Positions 15,629-20,323 of a DNA stretch of 20,323 nucleotides are shown here, piece by piece. The notes beneath the pieces were generated by a model, which saw nothing but the letters and a program-made list of their open reading frames with translations, was not told the origin of the DNA and did not search any database. Made by a program: the position numbers and the translations under genes. Source of the DNA: Chara braunii (lineage: Eukaryota; Streptophyta; Charophyceae; Charales; Characeae); assembly GCA_003427395.1 (NCBI GenBank), contig BFEA01000081.1, positions 3,245,697 through 3,266,019 on the forward strand. The letters run 5' to 3'. Position 1 is the stretch's first letter. Each line of letters starts with the position of its first letter.

Positions 15629-15700
15629 TCCAAACACCTATGGGACGAAGTCTCACAGGAGGAGGATGAGAATACTCTCACAGACAGCCTAGTTGGCTGA
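15629..15700 (+). pseudogene. Coding fragment related to the exon at 11400-11958
   Basis: The frame from 15629 reads SKHLWDEVSQEEDENTLTDS and ends at TGA (15698-15700); a TAA lies upstream in the same frame at 15599. SKHLWDE matches residues near the end of the exon at 11400-11958. Five of the seven codons differ at the third base only (TCT/TCC, AAG/AAA, CAT/CAC, CTG/CTA, GAT/GAC). That is the pattern expected of two diverged copies once under protein-level selection. Seven residues is a short match and nothing beyond it aligns well without gaps. Confidence 0.5.
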
Positions 15701-15895
15701 GAGACATTTCCAACTGCCTTCAGTAAAGGTTCATTAAGGACAGTTTGGCAGGAGACCAGTTCACCCGGTTGAGATCAGACGGCCGAGTTGGATGAGCTGA
15801 GGGGTCTTCTGACAGTTCCTTAGTCCGAGCAGGCAAAGCCAAACTGGGTAAGTCTCCCAGCATTCCGTTAAAAACTTATAATTGTTTCGTTGTAA
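15701..15895. other. Unassigned segment
   Basis: No gene or repeat is clear, apart from 'AAACTGGGTAA' (about 15841), also found in the 60-bp duplication at 12086-12205. Confidence 0.45.
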
Positions 15896-15920
15896 GGGAC
15901 GCTGGACCCCGTTTCCAGCA
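15896..15920 (+). repeat. GGGAC hairpin family, copy 6
   Basis: GGGACGCTGGACCCCGTTTC then CAGCA, stem GCTGGA/TCCAGC, loop one base longer. It is followed by 'GGTGCAGCTCCCCC'. Confidence 0.75.
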
Positions 15921-16225
15921 GGTGCAGCTCCCCCTACCGATGGAAAGGGGGCATCCACACAGAAGCCTGGATCCTGTCCGTTCTCGTACCACCACAGGAT
16001 GGCAGGCATTCAAACGGGTGTTGAATAAAGAAAACAGAAAAAGGCCGGGATCAATCGCCACTTTTTGAACCTCTCGACAACCACATCCACATTCAGGCGT
16101 TGGATCCAATCCTCTTTGATAGTCGGACATCGCACCCGGTCGGTCTGTTGGGCACTACTGGGCGCTTCTTGGAAGAAGTTGCGCCTGGTTGGAGTATGGC
16201 AAGCGGTTACTCCAACGTTTTGGGG
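15921..16225. other. Unassigned segment
   Basis: Nothing recognisable. Short open frames have no motifs. Confidence 0.45.
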
Positions 16226-16412
16226 TTGGTTGCACCACTCGCCATTCCTCTCTCTCTCGAATTTGAATGCATTTCAACAACCTGCTCGTCCAGATGCATT
16301 CAAAATCATGGCGGATGTCATTGGGGAGCGGGCCAACTACGCCCTTTGAGCGCCAAATCATGTTCAGTTTCGTTCAAAATGTTAGCTGACGACGAGTGGT
16401 GCAAGTACACCC
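16226..16412. mobile_element. Diverged MITE sequence related to 3514-3627
   Basis: 'TTGCACCACTCGCCATTCC', 'AATTTGAATGCATTTC', 'GTCCAGATGCATTCAAAATC' and 'ATGGCGGATG' mirror the structure of 3514-3627. A further half ('GTTCAAAATGTTAGC' then 'GACGAGTGGTGCAAGTACAC') follows, as if two elements were joined or one was partly duplicated. Confidence 0.65.
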
Positions 16413-16505
16413 TTTCCTTCTGTGTGGCATTACTGGGAAAGATACAAACCCCATAGCCGTGAAGAAGGAGAGGGGGAAGAGAAGAGGAGAGGGGAGGAAA
16501 ACCGG

Positions 16506-16603
16506 GAAAAGAGAATGCATCTGACTGCAATCACGGCAAGAGCTCGACGGATCTGATTGCAATCACGTATAGAGCTCTGGTGAAAAGAGAATGAATCTGA
16601 CTG
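16506..16603 (-). mobile_element. GAGCTC MITE, minus copy
   Basis: In reverse complement it matches 14873-14980: 'GCAGTCAGATTCATTCTCTT', 'CACCAGAGCTCTATAC', 'TGATTGCAATCAGATCC', 'GAGCTCTTGCCGTGATTGCA'. The pair are inverted with about 1.5 kb between them. Confidence 0.8.
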
Positions 16604-16701
16604 CGGGCTAGCTCGGTTGGCTCGCAGCTTACCATGTGGGCCCCCTCTCCCAACAGGGGAGCGAGAGGTCCCTTCACCTGCAGCTCGTGGATTCGACCGC
16701 C
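16603..16701 (+). repeat. tRNA-like SINE head
   Basis: GCGGGCTAGCTCGGTTGG matches an A box and resembles the head of the SINE at 12600 (GCGGCCTAACTCAGTTGG). A B-box-like GGATTCGACC lies at about 16689. The middle is longer than in a normal tRNA and has a hairpin (CCCCTCTCC.../GGGGAGCGAG), so it is a derived head and not a functional tRNA. Confidence 0.65.
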
Positions 16702-16747
16702 CCCAGACAATTCAGAATGATGTTATTTTGGTCATCTGATTGTAACT

Positions 16748-16793
16748 AGATTCGAACTCCGGTCTGTATTTAAACAGTTCGTGGGTGTCGGTT
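16748..16793 (-). repeat. tRNA-like fragment B
   Basis: On the minus strand 'GAACTGTTTAAATACAGACC' (CTGT/ACAG arm) is followed by 'GGAGTTCGAATCTAG', with a B-box-like GTTCGAATC. Same layout as 13868-13931. Confidence 0.55.
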
Positions 16794-17261
16794 TTTGGCA
16801 TATACCTCAACCCACTCGTTCTTGTTCACAAATCCAAGAGCTTGAAGCTTTAAGCCTTTAATAATCGGTCCATGTCCCACTTAATAGCTGCTTACTGTGG
16901 GCCAAGTCGCAGTTACGCTGATTCTTGGTTTTCTGCGCATCGATCTTCGTGATGATACTTCATTTCTGACCGCTGATCTTTGTAATCTAGGGTAAGAAAC
17001 TGAGAATTCCGGTAAGTGGGACTTGGCCCTGGCTTTCTGGAGCAAGATTAGTCGAAATGAAAAAAACAGCGAGTCAGTCTGTGGCAGCGAAAGCGAAACA
17101 AGAAGGGAAAAAGAAACAAAAAAGAAGAGAGGAAAATCAAAGAACGATCTCTATAGATACATGGACAGACAGAACTGCCAGGTAAACCCTAGGCAGAGAG
17201 GGAGAAGAGGACAACAAACGAGGGGCTGTGACAAACTGCTTCATCGGAGTTTCACGGGCTC
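16794..17261. other. Unassigned segment with AAGTGGGAC motifs
   Basis: Inverted 'CATGTCCCACTTA' (about 16871) and direct 'GGTAAGTGGGACTTGGCC' (about 17010) flank about 140 bp related to the 1100-1260 region. A purine-rich stretch lies at about 17090-17145. No gene. Confidence 0.5.
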
Positions 17262-17287
17262 ATCTATATCTATCTATCTATCTATCT
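17262..17287 (+). repeat. (CTAT)n microsatellite
   Basis: About six CTAT units shortly before the 17332 inverted repeat. Confidence 0.9.
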
Positions 17288-17704
17288 CTACAAACTGTGC
17301 GCCTCACAAGGTGGATTTGGATAAAATGCATGTGGCTTGGACCCCACAGGTTTCCGGAAAGGAAAAACTTTGCCGCGGAAGTTTCCCAGAACCCGACAAG
17401 CTTCCACGGGGTCCTTGGAAGGTCCTTTTGTATTTCCAAATGAGCTGTTCCGGGACTCCACAACCCGAAGTCGTCGGCGTGGAAAACCGGGAATAGCCGT
17501 TTTCACATTGTTTCCAACCTGGAAAAGCGCCATCGGAGAAATTCTCGGCGCGGTTTTGTGCATGGTACTGAGGGCAGGGGGGTGGACGTCTCCAAGGTTT
17601 CCAAGGTCCCGAACGGCGCCCGGATGTTTGTGTGTCCGAGAGTCCTTCGCCATGTGGCCCAGGAACACGGCCGTGTAGGCCTCGTTGACGCGCATGGCCG
17701 GACC

Positions 17705-17747
17705 GGCCCTTTCATGTACCTGTGCCAAGGCTTAGCATGAAAGGGCC
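17705..17747. repeat. Hairpin GGCCCTTTCATG/CATGAAAGGGCC
   Basis: A perfect 12-bp stem with a 19-bp loop, inside the 17332-18401 segment. Confidence 0.92.
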
Positions 17748-17991
17748 ACAAAGAAGCGGGCTTGTGGCCTGGTTTTCAAATTTGAAATTTGAATCTACCC
17801 AGTGGCTGTCGTGCCGTTGGTGTGGACATGCAGCCAACGTTGGCCAGCAAAAACAGACGATTTCCAGGACGACAGCCAGAGGCAGCAAAAAAAAGACCGA
17901 AAATTCAAAAGGAAAAGGAAATCCTACCGCGCAGGAGGTGGTGTGGCCAAGGGTCATAACACATGTCCAAAGGTCCCACCAAAGGCCCCAG

Positions 17992-18163
17992 ACTCTTCCC
18001 CTGCCCAGCGTCTGCTTTTCCAGTTACTGTACTCCCCTCATCGTGCGGTGTCGACAACAGGTCACTCAATGCCCCATACTCTTCCCCTGCCCAGCGTCTG
18101 CTTTTCCAGTTACTGTACTCCCCTCATCGTGCGGTGTCGACAACAGGTCACTCAATGCCCCGC
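17992..18163. repeat. Perfect 86-bp tandem duplication
   Basis: A unit from ACTCTTCCCCTGCCCAGCGT to GTCACTCAATGCCCC repeats exactly at 17992 and 18078. The period of 86 is not a multiple of three. Exact identity means a very recent event or an assembly duplicate. Confidence 0.96.
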
Positions 18164-18401
18164 TCACCGCGTCGCATCCGTGGTCCATGGAAAAGTAGAT
18201 GGACAATGCCTCACTTTCCTTTTCCAGTCTGCCCCACTCCGCCTTTGAATTCCTAGAATGGGAAAAAATCGGTGTCAATTTTTCACAAAACACAGTCCGC
18301 TGTGGGATCGCGGCAAACGTTGTTCTGAGCTTTCCAAAGTTGTATCCCCGGCTTCCATGGCCGAACCACTTTTCCATCCTCAAAGCTGTGGGGTCCAAGC
18401 C

Positions 18402-18545
18402 TATACCATCAACTGAGCTGACCTGTCAGGCCATCCTACAAATACCTGGACGTAGTCTATCGGGGGCATGGTCCTATCACCTGGATTGCCCATCACTAGC
18501 CTGCCCGCTGATCATGGCAATTTCCACAAAAAAAAAAGTTGAATA
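18402..18545. other. Unassigned segment with short A-run
   Basis: Ordinary sequence after the 18401 terminus, ending in A10 before the GT array. Confidence 0.5.
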
Positions 18546-18560
18546 TGTGTGCATGTGTAT

Positions 18561-18611
<51 letters not shown>

Positions 18612-18631
18612 TGTGTGTGTGTGTGTGTGTA
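18546..18631 (+). repeat. (GT)n microsatellite
   Basis: About 85 bp of GT repeat with a few interruptions (ATGT, CTGT). Val/Cys and Thr/His frames are by-products. Confidence 0.97.
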
Positions 18632-18922
18632 CAAAAAGAAAAAAAGCATGAATGGGCCAGACTGTTTCGTGTTCGCCCTGATAGTGCAAGCTGGTACTTA
18701 TCATTCCACGATCCAGCTGCAACCGTAAGTACAACTGTGGCAAGGGACAGCTCCGAAGAGTCGTTTCACTTAACCGAATCACTCGTTTTGGGCAGAGGAT
18801 TCGGCAGATGAACGGCCAGCTATCCGGTGTTGACGAGCTGAATAACACTTGGCCTCTATTTATGTGTCTCGTCCTATGTGCAGTGGGCATGCCGCTTAAT
18901 CTTCTCTTATACCAAATGTTCT
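18632..18922. other. Unassigned segment
   Basis: No gene or repeat recognised. Confidence 0.5.
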
Positions 18923-18975
18923 AGCAAAACATTCATTCTCATTTTGCACATTTAACGAGGGGTGCAGCGAGGCCC
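18923..18975 (-). mobile_element. MITE end fragment (minus)
   Basis: In complement it reads GGGCCTCGCTGCACCCCTCG, then AATGTGCAAAATGAGAATGA, the end and core of the 5029 and 19561 copies. Confidence 0.75.
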
Positions 18976-19080
18976 GTCATCACTTGTACGGAGTTAGCTA
19001 GGGCTTACACTCAATGGATTGACAATGTCTGGTTCCTTTTCTTTTCTTTCTTTTTTGTGGATTTTTCCATTAGTCCAATT

Positions 19081-19252
19081 CAGGCTCGAAGAAAAGAAAA
19101 GAAAAGATTCTGAAGTGAGTGCCATACATCTTTTGGCAAGAAGATTTTGGAAATGCCCCTCCCACTTTGCAGGCTCGAAGAAAAGAAAAGAAAAGAAGTC
19201 AGTGCCATACATCTTTTGGCAAGAAGATTTTGGAAATGCCCCTCCCACTTTG
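19081..19252. repeat. 89-bp tandem duplication with a small deletion
   Basis: CAGGCTCGAAGAAAAGAAAA through GAAATGCCCCTCCCACTTTG occurs at 19081 and 19170. The second copy lacks a few bases after the GAAAA run. The AAAAG-rich start links it to the homopolymer-associated duplications elsewhere. Confidence 0.93.
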
Positions 19253-19510
19253 CCCGTCCAACGGCCGGCTTATCCTGTCGTGCCCCTTACGTATCTGAAG
19301 TTTCCTGCAGGCCCCTGTCACAGGCTGTCAGTGCGGGGTGCAACTTTCCACCATTTCGCGGCTATTCCCCTGGCCTGGGGAGGGGAGCTACCGGGGCATA
19401 CTGGAAATTTGGCACGGGTACCAGTAAGGGCATATGGAACATATTTCAGGCCCAACGGACACCAGGGGTTTTTCTAGAGGAGCTGACACGAATAAATCGA
19501 GAAATGATCC
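19253..19510. other. Unassigned segment
   Basis: No gene or repeat recognised. A plus frame of 183 codons (19147-19698) is partly the 89-bp duplication and a poly-Lys run from poly-A, and is rejected. Confidence 0.5.
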
Positions 19511-19538
19511 CAAAAAAAAAAAAAAAAAAAAAAAAAAA
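19511..19538 (+). repeat. Poly-A tract (28 nt)
   Basis: A28 with no flanking direct repeat that I can see, in contrast to the six repeat-flanked tracts. Confidence 0.95.
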
Positions 19539-19560
19539 CATTTCACGAGTGCCAATCATA

Positions 19561-19645
19561 GGACCTGGCTCCACTCCTCTCCAAATGTGCAAAATGAGAA
19601 TGAATCGTGCACTAGAACGCAGAAAGACACCAAGCCATATTACAC
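19561..19645 (+). mobile_element. MITE fragment related to 5029-5117
   Basis: 'GGACCTGGCTCCACTCCTCT', 'CAAATGTGCAAAATGAGAAT' and 'CACTAGAACGCAGAAAGACA' align with the copy at 5029. The opposite end may be the 'GTGAGCGAGGCCC' near 19895, preceded by 'GTCTTTTGTGC' as at 3930. Confidence 0.7.
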
Positions 19646-20218
19646 AAAGCCATATTCTTTTTCAGGGAAAATTAGGGCGCTGCCACTGTTCAGTTTGAAA
19701 ATGCGTTTCAGTCTTTGATCTCGCGCAAATGTTGTGTCAAACCGAGGAAAATCTTGAATGTATACAACCCAGCTTTAGGGTCCCATGGGGATGTGTTGTA
19801 TTCGAGGGATGCCTGAACTGGATTTAAAATTGAAATCGTGACTGCGCCCTAGTTACCCCTTCTTTTTTTTGTCTTTTGTGCAAGTGGAGAGAAGTGAGCG
19901 AGGCCCGCAAGCCAAAAATTCTCCTCAGAAAAATTATGTAACAGATAACAAATTATGGAGAAGATATTATGCGAGAAAAAGAAAAAAGTTTAAAAAGATG
20001 ATATAAGACAGGAACCAGTAGTGACCGGATAACGCTCAGCAGCGGATGAAGCGCGCTGATCTGTGAAGGTCCCACAACACAAAAACGACTTCCACGTGCC
20101 ACTCTGCACAACCTCGGAACTCGACGGTATTATCCATATGCCTGCCAGCATCCGCTGCTTATACCTACCGTATAATCCATCTGGCATTCGACAACACCCT
20201 GGCATCGAGTCTACGAAG

Positions 20219-20220
<2 letters not shown>
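19646..20220. other. Mostly unassigned; MITE end near 19880-19908
   Basis: 'CGTGACTGCGCCCTAGTTAC' (about 19838) recurs near 10319. 'TTTTTTTTGTCTTTTGTGC' followed by 'GTGAGCGAGGCCC' (about 19863-19906) matches the right end of 3709-3968. From 19910 to 20220 I see A-rich then ordinary sequence with no gene. Confidence 0.55.
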
Positions 20221-20276
<56 letters not shown>

Positions 20277-20298
20277 ACGGGCGCACACACACACACAG
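20221..20298 (+). repeat. Compound (CT)n(CA)n microsatellite
   Basis: About 32 bp of CT repeat then (AC)n with a GGGCGC interruption near 20279-20284. Confidence 0.96.
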
Positions 20299-20323
20299 CC
20301 CTTGTCTCTCTTTATCATTGCTA

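Larger units (their letters stand above)
17332..18401. mobile_element. Possible 1.07-kb DNA transposon with 20-bp terminal inverted repeats
   Basis: GGCTTGGACCCCACAGGTTT (17332-17351) and, in complement, GGCTTGGACCCCACAGCTTT (18382-18401) differ at one base. Weaker similarity continues inward (GGAAAA...GGAAG blocks) for some 50 bp. No clear target duplication is visible. Inside lie a perfect 12-bp hairpin (17705-17747), an 86-bp tandem duplication and many GGAAA/TTTCC motifs. Open frames of 110-158 codons occur on both strands in the interior; none shows a transposase motif I can name, so it is either non-autonomous or not a transposon. Confidence 0.6.

Noticed and set aside
15041-15637. 198-codon minus-strand open frame, longest in the window
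   Set aside because: It reads through the (CT)n array, including the N, as Arg-Glu; the remainder has no recognisable features.
19147-19698. 183-codon plus-strand open frame
   Set aside because: It spans a tandem duplicate, a poly-A run giving poly-Lys, and MITE sequence.

Overview
This window looks like repeat-dense nuclear DNA from a eukaryote. It is full of long homopolymers and dinucleotide arrays, carries several families of small inverted-repeat elements (MITE-like), has tRNA-headed SINE-like repeats, and holds no intact protein gene that I can recognise. A Mutator-like inverted-repeat element flanked by T9, Tourist/Harbinger-like elements with TAA duplications and a possible TA-flanked foldback family would suit a plant or alga, but nothing here fixes the lineage. 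There are no bacterial-style operons, rRNA genes, intact tRNA genes or CRISPR arrays.

Layout. 1-2700: pyrimidine- and purine-rich low complexity, a 71-bp tandem duplication, repeated 'AAGTGGGACTTGG' motifs and a first MITE (2307-2433). 2730-2767: two head-to-head 19-bp Tn5 mosaic ends, the signature of a Nextera mate-pair junction adapter, so the sequence on either side may not be contiguous in the genome. 3200-6300: a cluster of MITEs with GGGCCTCG-type termini, including one nested in another, plus an adapter-independent pattern of homopolymers flanked by short direct repeats. 6529-6915: a 387-bp Mutator-like MITE. 7000-8240: unassigned. 8243-8294: a palindrome. 8711-8962: a 20-bp minisatellite rich in TTAGGG. 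9190-10620: several tandem duplications and a foldback MITE. 10670-11160: dispersed repeats. 11400-11958: the only convincing protein-coding trace, a decayed exon with one frameshift and one in-frame stop. 12070-14450: tandem duplication, two SINE copies, a foldback MITE and a second MITE copy. 14870-16700: an inverted pair of 'GAGCTC' MITEs, a (CT)n array broken by a single N, and a short fragment homologous to the decayed exon. 17332-18401: a 1.07-kb segment bounded by near-identical 20-bp inverted repeats, possibly a DNA transposon. 18540-20323: microsatellites, an 89-bp duplication and MITE fragments.

No set of genes works together here; the content is mobile-element debris. Three observations deserve attention. 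First, a short hairpin family occurs six times with compensatory stem changes. Second, the decayed exon has a second fragment at 15629 that differs from it at wobble positions. Third, six homopolymer tracts are bounded by direct repeats, which means either extreme 5'-truncated retroposition or assembly seams. The mate-pair adapter makes the assembly explanation worth testing first.
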